Positions 7,725 to 14,964 of a stretch of 24,671 nt of DNA are shown in pieces (within the stretch, counting starts at the first letter, position 1; every line of letters begins with the position of its first letter). Made by a program: the position numbers and the translations under genes. The stretch is taken from contig JAZSOD010000007.1 in NCBI GenBank assembly GCA_045536775.1, forward strand, positions 1 to 24,671, given 5' to 3'. The DNA comes from UBA4717 sp045536775. GTDB taxonomy: Bacteria > Bacillota > Clostridia > Oscillospirales > CAG-272. The notes below the pieces were generated by a model, which saw only the letters and a program-made list of their open reading frames with translations, made no database searches and had not been told where the DNA came from.

Positions 7725-9164
7725 ATGAATTACAGAACTATTCTATATACACTCGGCTGGGTGCTTAATATAGAGGCGGCGTGTCTGGCTCTGCCTGCAA
7801 TATGCGCCGTTTGCTACGGTGAATTATTCTATCTCAAATATATAGCGATCACCATTGGTCTGTGTCTGCTTTTCGGAATAGCGCTGACCTGCCGTGCCCC
7901 CGAAAACAAGGCTATGTACGCGAAAGAGGGCTTTGTGACGGTTGCGCTTTCCTGGATAGTAATGAGTATATTCGGGAGCCTACCGTTCTTTCTCTCGGGC
8001 GCGATACCGAATTTTGCAGATGCGATATTTGAGACGGTATCCGGATTCTCGACCACAGGTGCGACTATCCTTACCGACGTTGAGATACTTCCCAAAAGTC
8101 TCCTGTTCTGGAGAAGCTTTACACATTGGATAGGCGGTATGGGAGTGCTCGTGTTCCTTGTTGCGCTGCTTCCCCTGTCGGGAGGGGGAAATCTGCACCT
8201 TATGAGAGCAGAGAGCACTGGACCTGCGGTAAGCAAGATAGTACCAAAGGTAAAGTCGAGCGCCAAGATCATCTATCTTATTTACGTTGCGTTGACCGCT
8301 GTTGAGATCGTGCTTTTGCTTCTCGGCGGGCTTGACCTCTTTTCCTCGCTTACCTTAAGCTTCGGTACTGCGGGTACGGGCGGCTTCGGCATACTCAATT
8401 CGGGTGTTGCTGACTATTCCAATTACGTTCAGATAGTTATAACCGTATTTATGTTCCTTTTTGGAATAGATTTCTCGCTATACTACCTTGTGCTTATCGG
8501 TAAATTCAAGGACGCAATAAAGTCCGAGGAAATAAGAAGCTACGTGGGAATGGTAGTGCTTGCGATAGCAGCCATAACGGTTAATATAAGCGGACTTTTT
8601 GAAAATGCGGGAGTAGCACTCAAGCACGCGGCGTTTCAGGTAGCCAGCGTTGTCACAACTACGGGATACGCGACGGCTGACTTCAATCTGTGGCCCGAAT
8701 TTTCAAAGGCGGTGCTTGTTGCGCTTATGATAGTCGGTGCATGTGCGGGCAGTACGGGCGGCGGTATCAAGGTGTCGCGCGTGCTTATACTTATAAAGAG
8801 CATAATTAAGGAGATAAGAGTGGCGGCGCATCCCAAGACAACTGTTAAGGTGAACCTTAACGGAAGACCCGTGGAGCATGAGACCGTACGTGCGGTAAAC
8901 GTGTATATGGGAACATTTATGGCGATAGTCGTGGTGTCGGTACTCCTTATTAGCCTTGAAAACTTTAATTTTACCACAAATCTCACGGCGGTAATAGCGA
9001 CTCTTAATAACATCGGCCCCGGACTTGATCTGGTAGGACCGATGGGCAACTTTTCGATATTCTCATCGGCATCAAAGCTTTTGTTCTCGCTTCTGATGCT
9101 TGTCGGACGACTTGAGATATTCCCGATGCTGATGCTTTTCAGTATCAAAACCTGGAAGAAATAA
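7725..9164 (+). CDS. trkH: Trk potassium uptake system membrane protein TrkH
   Basis: A 479-residue polytopic K+ translocation subunit of the TrkH/KtrB superfamily, with four M1-P-M2 repeats around one pore. The four filter-type loops are visible: VSGFSTTGATI, FGTAGTGGFGIL, VVTTTGYATADF and CAGSTGGGIKVSR, each with the critical Gly. TrkH-type length (about 480 aa) and the tandem trkA support Trk over Ktr. The start at 7725 follows CGGAGAG, only 12 nt after the trkA stop. It acts in the cytoplasmic membrane for K+ uptake and turgor control. No hairpin terminator was seen right after the stop; the next promoter begins about 20 nt on. Confidence 0.95.
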   Translation: MNYRTILYTLGWVLNIEAACLALPAICAVCYGELFYLKYIAITIGLCLLFGIALTCRAPENKAMYAKEGFVTVALSWIVMSIFGSLPFFLSGAIPNFADAIFETVSGFSTTGATILTDVEILPKSLLFWRSFTHWIGGMGVLVFLVALLPLSGGGNLHLMRAESTGPAVSKIVPKVKSSAKIIYLIYVALTAVEIVLLLLGGLDLFSSLTLSFGTAGTGGFGILNSGVADYSNYVQIVITVFMFLFGIDFSLYYLVLIGKFKDAIKSEEIRSYVGMVVLAIAAITVNISGLFENAGVALKHAAFQVASVVTTTGYATADFNLWPEFSKAVLVALMIVGACAGSTGGGIKVSRVLILIKSIIKEIRVAAHPKTTVKVNLNGRPVEHETVRAVNVYMGTFMAIVVVSVLLISLENFNFTTNLTAVIATLNNIGPGLDLVGPMGNFSIFSSASKLLFSLLMLVGRLEIFPMLMLFSIKTWKK

Positions 9165-9184
9165 AAAATGCGCTTATCCAGTTA

Positions 9185-9213
9185 TTGACAAAGTATGCTT
9201 TGTGTGTTAAAAT
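9185..9213 (+). promoter_or_regulatory. Promoter for the riboswitch-controlled P-type ATPase gene
   Basis: TTGACA (9185-9190) and TAAAAT (9208-9213) with a 17-bp spacer. Transcription from about 9220 would give a leader of some 195 nt containing the riboswitch described next. Confidence 0.75.
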
Positions 9214-9265
9214 TAGTTCAATGATCTGATCGTTTTTTCATAAACCGTCAGACAAAAACATATCA

Positions 9266-9383
9266 TTCCATAAGGGAGTAGTCGGCACTAAGGTGTGGTA
9301 AAGTCACCATCACAGCTAAACTTGGCTTTATCTTAAATGACGAGACTTATCTGCTACAGGGTAGGTCTCGTTTTTTGTTTTTT
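9266..9383 (+). ncRNA. yybP-ykoY family (manganese) riboswitch with terminator expression platform
   Basis: Conserved aptamer pieces are present in order: AAGGGAGTAG at 9272-9281 (family GGGGAGUAG loop), a variable middle arm, and CTTGGCTTTATC at 9321-9332 (family CCUGGCUUUGUC). The closing P1 helix can form between ATAAG (9270-9274) and CTTAT (9346-9350). The same 3' strand belongs to the terminator stem CGAGACTTA (9341-9349) with TAGGTCTCG (9362-9370), followed by TTTTTT. P1 and the terminator are therefore mutually exclusive, the layout of a ligand-on switch. Family members bind Mn2+ and often control P-type ATPases such as lactococcal yoaB. Identification is by eye, without a covariance search. 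Confidence 0.82.
9341..9383 (+). terminator. Regulated terminator of the manganese riboswitch
   Basis: A 9-bp stem, 9341-9349 with 9362-9370 (one G-U pair), and T runs at 9371-9376 and 9378-9383. It lies before the ATPase gene and overlaps the aptamer P1 strand, so it acts as an attenuator rather than an operon end. Confidence 0.85.
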
Positions 9384-9413
9384 GTAAAAACTAATTTATA
9401 GGAGGATAATAAA

Positions 9414-12053
9414 TTGAAGTTTTATTGCGAAGAGAGCACGGAGGTGCTGAAAAATCTTGATAGCCGCCGTGACGGTCTTTCGTCGGAGGAAGCGGCAGTA
9501 AGGCTTGAGGCTAACGGAAAAAACAAGCTTGCCGCAGCAAAGGGCAAGTCGCTTATCCGCCGTTTTCTTGAGCAGCTCGCCGATCCGATGATCATTATTC
9601 TGCTCGTTGCAGCGCTCATAAGCGGAGTTCTTGCGGTAGTCGAGAACGAAAGCTTTGCGGACGTTATCATTATTCTTGCAGTTGTTATCGTGAACGCCGT
9701 TCTCGGAGTTTATCAGGAGAGTAAGGCGGAAAAAGCGATCGAGGCCCTGCAGGAAATGTCTGCGGCAACCTCTAAGGTGCTTCGAGACGGTAAGGTGCAG
9801 GTAATACACAGCGAGGACCTTGTTGTCGGTGACGTTATTTTGCTCGAAGCGGGCGACGCAGTTCCCGCAGATGCCCGTATTCTCGAAAATGCCAGTCTGA
9901 AGGTTGAGGAAGCGGCACTTACGGGTGAATCTGTTCCCGTAACAAAGTTTATAGATATTATAAATCTTAAAGACGGTGAGCGCGACGTTCCGCTCGGAGA
10001 CCGTAAGAATATGCTTTATATGGGCTCGACCGTGGTTTACGGACGTGGTGTTGCGGTTGTTACCGCAACCGGAATGGACACCGAAATGGGTAAGATCGCA
10101 GGAGCTCTCCAACAGGCTGAGGACGGGGATACACCGCTTCAGATAAAGCTTAATCAGTTGTCCAAAATTCTCACTTGGCTTGTTCTTGGTATATGTATCA
10201 TTGTTTTCGGCGTTCAGATTTTAAGAGCAGAAAGCTTTAGCTTTAACGATACCATTCTCCCATCGTTTATGGTTGCCGTGTCCCTTGCAGTTGCGGCTAT
10301 ACCGGAGGGACTTGCGGCGGTTGTTACAGTAGTTCTGTCAATGGGCGTAACAAATATGTCAAAGCGTAACGCGATCATTCGCCGCCTGACAGCAGTAGAA
10401 ACTCTCGGCTGCGCACAGATAATCTGCTCCGATAAGACAGGTACGCTTACGCAGAACAAAATGACGGTTGTTGATTTTTTCGGTGAGGATGAAAAGCAGA
10501 TCGCATCATCAATGGCTCTTTGTTGCGATGCGGAATTGGATTCTGATGGCAACGTAACGGGTGAACCGACAGAGGCGGCACTTGTAGTCTGGGCGGATAA
10601 GCTCGGAATGAAGAAGTATGACCTTAAGGAAAAGCTTCCGAGATGCGGAGAAGCCCCCTTTGACTCGGGCAGAAAAATGATGTCTACCGTTCATAATGCT
10701 GACGGCAGATATGTGCAGTATACCAAGGGCGCGCCCGACGTTATTATAGGAAAATGTACGCACTATCTGAAGTCTGGTGTACCTGTTCCTATGACAGAGG
10801 AATATAAAGCAGATATCTTGAATGCTAATAAGACTATGGCAGATAAGGCTCTCCGTGTTCTTGCCTGTGCGACGAGATTCTGGGACGCTGAACCGTCTGA
10901 CTTTGAAGCGGACACGCTTGAAACAGAGCTTTGCTTTATGGGACTTTGCGGCATGATCGATCCCGTTCGTCCCGAGGTAAGAGATGCTATAGTTGAGTGT
11001 AGAAATGCAGGCATTCGTCCTATTATGATAACGGGTGACCATATAGACACCGCGGTTGCCATTGCTAAGGAGCTTGGTATCATTACGGAAGATACCTACG
11101 CCATTACAGGCTCACAGCTCAATGATATGAGTGACGAGGAATTTGTGTCAAAGTTCCGAGATATCAGCGTTTATGCGCGCGTACAGCCCGAGCACAAAAC
11201 CCGTATAGTCAATGCATGGAGAGGCGAGGCGTACGTTACCGCTATGACGGGAGACGGAGTTAACGACGCTCCTTCGATAAAGAGCGCAGATATCGGCGTT
11301 GGTATGGGAATCACGGGAACGGACGTTACAAAGAACGTTGCGGATATGGTGCTTACCGACGATAACTTTGCAACGATAGTAGGAGCAGTAGAAGAAGGCC
11401 GCAGAATTTACGATAATATCCGCAAGGCGATACAGTTCCTGCTCGGCTCAAATATGAGCGAGGTGCTTTCTATCTTTACGGCTACCTTGCTCGGATTTAC
11501 CATTCTTAAGCCTGTTCATCTTTTGTGGATAAATCTTGTTACAGACTGCTTCCCGGCTCTTGCACTCGGAACGGAAAAAGCGGAGCCCAATATTATGCGA
11601 CGTAAGCCGCGTGATGCAAAAGCGGGGATTTTCTCGGGAGGCATGGGCGCAGATATAGCTTATCAGGGAATCTTGGTAACGCTTCTCACGATAGCTTCCT
11701 ATTTTATAGGTCACTTTATGGAAACAGGAAACTTTGAGATAACCGACAGCGCACACGGTATGACTATGGCATTCCTTACAATGTCTATGGCTGAAATATT
11801 CCACAGCTTTAATATGCGTTCGCAGAGAGGCAGCATTTTTAAGCTCGGCTCGCACAATATGATACTGTGGTTTGCGTGTGTTGGCTCGCTTGTTGCTACC
11901 ACGCTTGTGTGTGAGGTTCCGGTTATTGCAAATGCATTTGGCTTTGAAAGCGTAAGCATTGTTGAATATGCAGTAGCAATTGCTCTCGGAATAGTCGTTA
12001 TACCTGTTGTTGAAACTGTAAAATTTATACAGAGAAAGCTTGTTAAAGAGTAA
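9414..12053 (+). CDS. Cation-transporting P-type ATPase (SERCA/PMCA-like, probable Mn2+/Ca2+ exporter)
   Basis: An 879-residue P2-type ATPase. Motifs: actuator TGES at 170-173, PEGL at 297-300 in TM4, phosphorylation site DKTGTLT starting at D340, TGDGVND at 612-618 in the hinge. TM5 has SNMSE and TM6 NLVTDCFPALALG, matching the Ca2+-site residues of SERCA (Asn, Glu and Asp) rather than heavy-metal CPx pumps. It pumps divalent cations out at the expense of ATP. Ca2+ is the classical substrate, but the manganese riboswitch upstream argues that Mn2+ is the regulating and perhaps exported ion, as for YoaB. The start is a TTG at 9414, chosen because GGAGG at 9401-9405 sits 8 nt ahead and no ATG is nearby. 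It ends at a strong hairpin. Confidence 0.93.
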   Translation: MKFYCEESTEVLKNLDSRRDGLSSEEAAVRLEANGKNKLAAAKGKSLIRRFLEQLADPMIIILLVAALISGVLAVVENESFADVIIILAVVIVNAVLGVYQESKAEKAIEALQEMSAATSKVLRDGKVQVIHSEDLVVGDVILLEAGDAVPADARILENASLKVEEAALTGESVPVTKFIDIINLKDGERDVPLGDRKNMLYMGSTVVYGRGVAVVTATGMDTEMGKIAGALQQAEDGDTPLQIKLNQLSKILTWLVLGICIIVFGVQILRAESFSFNDTILPSFMVAVSLAVAAIPEGLAAVVTVVLSMGVTNMSKRNAIIRRLTAVETLGCAQIICSDKTGTLTQNKMTVVDFFGEDEKQIASSMALCCDAELDSDGNVTGEPTEAALVVWADKLGMKKYDLKEKLPRCGEAPFDSGRKMMSTVHNADGRYVQYTKGAPDVIIGKCTHYLKSGVPVPMTEEYKADILNANKTMADKALRVLACATRFWDAEPSDFEADTLETELCFMGLCGMIDPVRPEVRDAIVECRNAGIRPIMITGDHIDTAVAIAKELGIITEDTYAITGSQLNDMSDEEFVSKFRDISVYARVQPEHKTRIVNAWRGEAYVTAMTGDGVNDAPSIKSADIGVGMGITGTDVTKNVADMVLTDDNFATIVGAVEEGRRIYDNIRKAIQFLLGSNMSEVLSIFTATLLGFTILKPVHLLWINLVTDCFPALALGTEKAEPNIMRRKPRDAKAGIFSGGMGADIAYQGILVTLLTIASYFIGHFMETGNFEITDSAHGMTMAFLTMSMAEIFHSFNMRSQRGSIFKLGSHNMILWFACVGSLVATTLVCEVPVIANAFGFESVSIVEYAVAIALGIVVIPVVETVKFIQRKLVKE

Positions 12054-12060
12054 TTAACCT

Positions 12061-12104
12061 AACAAAAAATATCCTTTGTGCTTGCACAAAGGATATTTTT
12101 TGTT
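12061..12104. terminator. Bidirectional terminator between ATPase and carboxypeptidase genes
   Basis: A perfect 21-bp inverted repeat, arms 12061-12081 and 12084-12104 with core ATATCCTTTGTGC and a TT apex. A6 and T6 tracts lie on either side. It serves two convergent genes. Confidence 0.93.
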
Positions 12105-13240
12105 TACAGTAATACGGCTTTTTTGAGTATTCCGAGTAGTACGCCGAAGTAGCTTATCTTGTCGGCGGATTCGAGCGCTGTGATATCAGCCTTGCCGATG
12201 ACCTCGCCGTCAAGGAGGTATTCAACTTCGCCCACAACGTCGCCCTCACGCACGGGTGCGGTCAGATTTTCGGGTATCGTTATCTTTTTTTCAACCGCCG
12301 ATGCTTTGCCCTTGCCAACGATTGCCGAAAACTCACCGTAGCCGATCTTAACTGTGTCTGTGAGACCGCCAAGCAGACGGATAGGCTCAAGCTCGCGAGG
12401 CTCAAAGCTTGCAACCGAGTAGCTTGCAAAGCCGTAGTCGAGTAGCTTCTTGGCTATCTCGTTGCGGGTGTCGCGGTTCGGCGCACCCATAACAACGGCA
12501 ATAAGCTGCATATTGTCGCGCAGAGCCGTGGCGCTGATACAGAAGCCTGCCTTGGACGTAGAGCCCGTCTTGAGACCGTTTGCACCGCTGTAAAAGCGTA
12601 TAAGCCTGTTGTTGTTGGTGAGAGTGAAGGCACCGTCACGAATGGTGTCCATCCAGATGGAGCTGTACTCGAGGATCTTGGGGTGGCGGATAAGCTCGCG
12701 GCTCATTATGGCGATGTCACGGGCACTTGTGACGTGGTTTGAAACGGTATCGTCGAGACCGTTGGTGTTCTCAAAATGAGTGTTGTTCATTCCAAGCTCC
12801 GTGGCACGCTTGTTCATCTGTTCGACGAAAAGCTCCTCGCTTCCCGCAACGTATTCGGCGAGAGCGACGGCGGCATCGTTAGCAGAGGACACTACCACAC
12901 ATTTTATCATTTCGTCAACGCTCATTTCTTCGCCGGGCTCGAGATAGACCTGCGAGCCGCCCATAGACGCGGCATTGTTTGAAACGGTCACCTTGTCGTC
13001 AAAGGATATTTTGCCGTTTTCGATCGCCTCCATAACGATGAGGAGGGTCATGATCTTGGTGACGGAAGCAGGCGGGAGAGGGGAGTCGGCGTTGTCTTCG
13101 AGCAGGACCTTTCCTGTTGAGGCTTCCATAAGAATAACGCTTTTAGCATCGAATTTTCTATTTGCGTCGGCGCTGACGGTAGCGGTGAGGGAAAGGGTTA
13201 GTAGCAGTGTAGCGAGAAACAGGGCAAGGAATTTTTTCAT
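12104..13240 (-). CDS. dacA: Serine-type D-alanyl-D-alanine carboxypeptidase (PBP5/DacA family)
   Basis: A 378-residue low-molecular-weight penicillin-binding protein that removes the terminal D-Ala from peptidoglycan stem peptides outside the membrane. It has a signal peptide (MKKF, hydrophobic core to about residue 20, cleavage likely near VSA-DA at 24). All three active-site motifs are present: S59-V-T-K62, S119-A-N121, and K224-T-G226. After the catalytic domain comes a beta-rich domain (from about 270) and an amphipathic C-terminal anchor ending FGVLLGILKKAVLL, as in PBP5. The frame runs open upstream to 13642, but the start is set at 13240 because GGAGG lies at 13245-13249 and the signal peptide begins there. 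Sporulation paralogues (DacF, DacB) cannot be excluded. Confidence 0.93.
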   Translation of the reverse strand: MKKFLALFLATLLLTLSLTATVSADANRKFDAKSVILMEASTGKVLLEDNADSPLPPASVTKIMTLLIVMEAIENGKISFDDKVTVSNNAASMGGSQVYLEPGEEMSVDEMIKCVVVSSANDAAVALAEYVAGSEELFVEQMNKRATELGMNNTHFENTNGLDDTVSNHVTSARDIAIMSRELIRHPKILEYSSIWMDTIRDGAFTLTNNNRLIRFYSGANGLKTGSTSKAGFCISATALRDNMQLIAVVMGAPNRDTRNEIAKKLLDYGFASYSVASFEPRELEPIRLLGGLTDTVKIGYGEFSAIVGKGKASAVEKKITIPENLTAPVREGDVVGEVEYLLDGEVIGKADITALESADKISYFGVLLGILKKAVLL

Positions 13241-13363
13241 ATAACCTCCAAGCTGCCGCGTGGCAGAAACAATTTCACACTTAATAATATGACAAGAACG
13301 AGAGTAATATGCCCGCAGATAAACGTGAACGGGAGGAGATAACACTTGCCGAGAATCTAAATG

Positions 13364-13460
13364 CGCGCCCAAAAGTTTTTGGGGCGCCTTTTTACAAAAA
13401 GGCGCGAGAGGTGCGAAGCACCGTAATAATACTAATGTTGGTAGAAATTTGGCGTGAGGG
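13364..13460. repeat. Cluster of inverted repeats (possible dispersed intergenic repeat)
   Basis: Successive hairpins: GCGCCTTTTT (13384-13393) with AAAAAGGCGC (13396-13405) around a 2-nt apex; GGTGC (13410-13414) with GCACC (13418-13422) around GAA; an imperfect GCGCCC/GGGCGC arm pair between about 13364 and 13387 that shares bases with the first; and GGGGAG/CTCCCC near 13457-13473 just beyond. The style resembles short non-coding repeat elements common between genes in gut Clostridia. No second copy is in the window, so mobility cannot be shown. Confidence 0.5.
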
Positions 13461-13593
13461 GAGACCCCTCCCCTACAAAACAAATTTTGTTTTTTATAGG
13501 GCGGAATTGGTTTGTATTTGTAGAAGTATAGTTTTGTAATACACCCATGAAAGCATAAATCGAGTTTCAAAAATGAAATTTTTGTTTCACAAA

Positions 13594-13609
13594 TGTTACC
13601 GTTGTAACA
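13594..13609. promoter_or_regulatory. Palindrome TGTTAC-N4-GTAACA (candidate operator)
   Basis: A perfect 6-bp dyad, TGTTAC (13594-13599) and GTAACA (13604-13609), 26 bp upstream of the first -35 element of the accessory operon. Size and symmetry suit a dimeric regulator; which one is unknown. Confidence 0.4.
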
Positions 13610-13615
13610 ATTTTG

Positions 13616-13635
13616 CACTTTTTGCGTCAAAAGTG
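13616..13635. promoter_or_regulatory. Palindrome CACTTTT-N6-AAAAGTG abutting the -35 box
   Basis: Arms 13616-13622 and 13629-13635 form a perfect 7-bp dyad that ends exactly where TTGACA (13636-13641) begins. A protein bound here would touch RNA polymerase, so it is a candidate activator or repressor site. Confidence 0.4.
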
Positions 13636-13664
13636 TTGACAAAAGCGAAATTAAGTTGCATAAT
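13636..13664 (+). promoter_or_regulatory. Upstream promoter (P1) of the accessory operon
   Basis: TTGACA (13636-13641) and CATAAT (13659-13664), 17-bp spacer. It would give a leader of about 65 nt that includes the imperfect dyad TACTC (13670-13674) with GAGTA (13684-13688) around ACCGGT. Confidence 0.65.
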
Positions 13665-13692
13665 ATTATTACTCAACCGGTACGAGTAGAAA

Positions 13693-13721
13693 TTGACAAT
13701 AATTCAAAAATATGTTATTAT
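13693..13721 (+). promoter_or_regulatory. Proximal promoter-like pair (P2) overlapping the ribosome binding site region
   Basis: TTGACA (13693-13698) and TATTAT (13716-13721), 17-bp spacer. The -10 box ends 14 nt before ATG 13736, so transcripts from it would begin inside or at the AAGGAG site. It may give a nearly leaderless message or be non-functional. Confidence 0.45.
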
Positions 13722-13735
13722 GAAGGAGAAGTGAA

Positions 13736-14944
13736 ATGTCGAACAGATGTAGACGATGCAACAGAAAACTATCAAATGCCGAAGCATTATACGGATGGCG
13801 ATGTGCTGAAATATTGGGGATAGCTGAAACGGCAACAAATTTGTCATACGATAACTTTGTAAAGTTGGTAGATGGCGTTCTTAAAGCTGATGGCTTGTTC
13901 AAAAACTCGAATATTGAAATTACAGATGCACAGATGAAAGCAATATATGCCGCAAGTATAGAATCCGAGCTTTTTGAAAAAACAGATGCCAATAGTCTTT
14001 CAAAGGAGATAGAACTTATACTTGAAAAGTATGTAAAAACTCAGGACCTTAAAGAACGAATTGAAAAATTTTCCGAGGATTTTAAAAAGTTTGTTAATGA
14101 TATTCCTGAGAAAATTGATGGTGCTGTTGACGTTGTTTCGGGAAAGATTAGTGGCGCAATAGACAGTATTACAAAAAAAGTTAAGGAGACTGTTGATGGT
14201 ATTTCAAAAGAAGTTCAAAAGTATGGAGAGGATTTAAAGACAGGAGAGGCTTTTGATCCATATTCCGAAGAACTTGCTAAAGCAGGAATGCTTGATGAGG
14301 TATCTGCTATTTTGCTTAAAGCCGAAGATTTAATGAGCCTCAAGAAAGCTGCAGTTTTAGACAAAAATGGTAACCTTATAGAAAACTCTGCTAACAAGCA
14401 AGGTGTAGAAAATTATAAGCGCAATTCTGAAATTGATATGAGCGAGTATAAAGAGTATATCAATGGTCAGAAAATAGGCAATGTTGCAGAATTCAAATTT
14501 GGTAATACTACTATGGATGAAAATGGTTGTGAAGTTATTGCTACGTATAACGCTCTTGTAACATTAGGTGCCAAAGAGGATCTTTGCAAAATTGCGGCTC
14601 ATTATGAGTCTGACGGACAAATGCTTAACGGAACTTGGGGAACCAATCCTTATGCTGCTGAAAGATTTTTCAAGCAAAGAGGGTATGAAGTAAGTAAAGT
14701 AGAAGGAGATGATATTTTAAATGATAAAATCCCTGATGCCGATGCGTATATACTTTCGTTTTGGAATTCTGACAAAGTAAGTGAATCATTGCATACAGTT
14801 GCAGTTCGAAAGACTGAAATAGGAAAATATGTTATATACAATTACAAGGGGAAAAAGAACAGGCAGGAGAATACTGATGGAATAAAGATTTTTGCAGAAG
14901 AAGGCGTTCAACCAATAGTATTGTTTACTATAAACAAAAAATAA
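13736..14944 (+). CDS. Multidomain protein: N-terminal Cys motif, helical middle, C-terminal papain/C39-like cysteine protease-type domain
   Basis: A 402-residue protein, not matched to a named gene. Residues 1-28 carry C5-x-x-C8-x-R10-x-L and G20-W-R-C23, like a small treble-clef zinc finger, though only three Cys are seen. Residues 70-165 are helical and charged; 110-165 have amphipathic repeats (KIDGAVDVVSGKISGAIDSI, then KKVKETVDGISKEV). Residues 250-402 look like a papain/C39-type fold: a Cys in ENGCEVIATYNALVTLG (C265), a His in LHTVAVRK (H353) and an Asn in YNYKG (N369). The 16-residue His-to-Asn gap is typical of that superfamily. There is no signal peptide or membrane segment. The start follows AAGGAGA. 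It leads an operon with three lipoprotein genes, is more AT-rich than its neighbours, and may be acquired. A toxin-like effector, a regulatory protease or a peptide-processing enzyme are all possible; the function is not established. Confidence 0.85.
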   Translation: MSNRCRRCNRKLSNAEALYGWRCAEILGIAETATNLSYDNFVKLVDGVLKADGLFKNSNIEITDAQMKAIYAASIESELFEKTDANSLSKEIELILEKYVKTQDLKERIEKFSEDFKKFVNDIPEKIDGAVDVVSGKISGAIDSITKKVKETVDGISKEVQKYGEDLKTGEAFDPYSEELAKAGMLDEVSAILLKAEDLMSLKKAAVLDKNGNLIENSANKQGVENYKRNSEIDMSEYKEYINGQKIGNVAEFKFGNTTMDENGCEVIATYNALVTLGAKEDLCKIAAHYESDGQMLNGTWGTNPYAAERFFKQRGYEVSKVEGDDILNDKIPDADAYILSFWNSDKVSESLHTVAVRKTEIGKYVIYNYKGKKNRQENTDGIKIFAEEGVQPIVLFTINKK

Positions 14945-14964
14945 TAATTTTCAGGGGTTATATT

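Larger units (their letters stand above)
13241..13735. other. Non-coding accessory region with hairpins, palindromes and two promoters
   Basis: No convincing gene lies here. Next to dacA is its ribosome binding site and leader. From about 13360 to 13510 the sequence is packed with inverted repeats and is more GC-rich than its surroundings (see the repeat entry). From about 13555 to 13735 it becomes very AT-rich and holds three palindromes and two promoter-like pairs reading into the following operon. The frame at 13309-13539 is rejected as a gene because it is made of hairpin arms and has no good ribosome binding site. Confidence 0.7.

Noticed and set aside
9396..11083. Several antisense frames of 100-240 aa within the P-type ATPase gene
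   Set aside because: They are shadow frames of a gene with all expected motifs; none has a ribosome binding site or recognisable domain.
13309..13539. 76-aa open frame on the + strand in the dacA-to-accessory-operon gap
   Set aside because: It is built from inverted-repeat arms and AT-rich leader, lacks a credible ribosome-binding context of its own, and resembles spurious frames across intergenic repeats.
13241..13642. Open frame extending the carboxypeptidase upstream by about 134 codons
   Set aside because: It translates non-coding hairpin sequence, while a signal peptide and a GGAGG site mark the real start at 13240.
13736..14944. LXG or WXG100-type type VII secretion substrate
   Set aside because: The N-terminus is a Cys motif, with no LXG or WxG element visible, and no type VII components are nearby.
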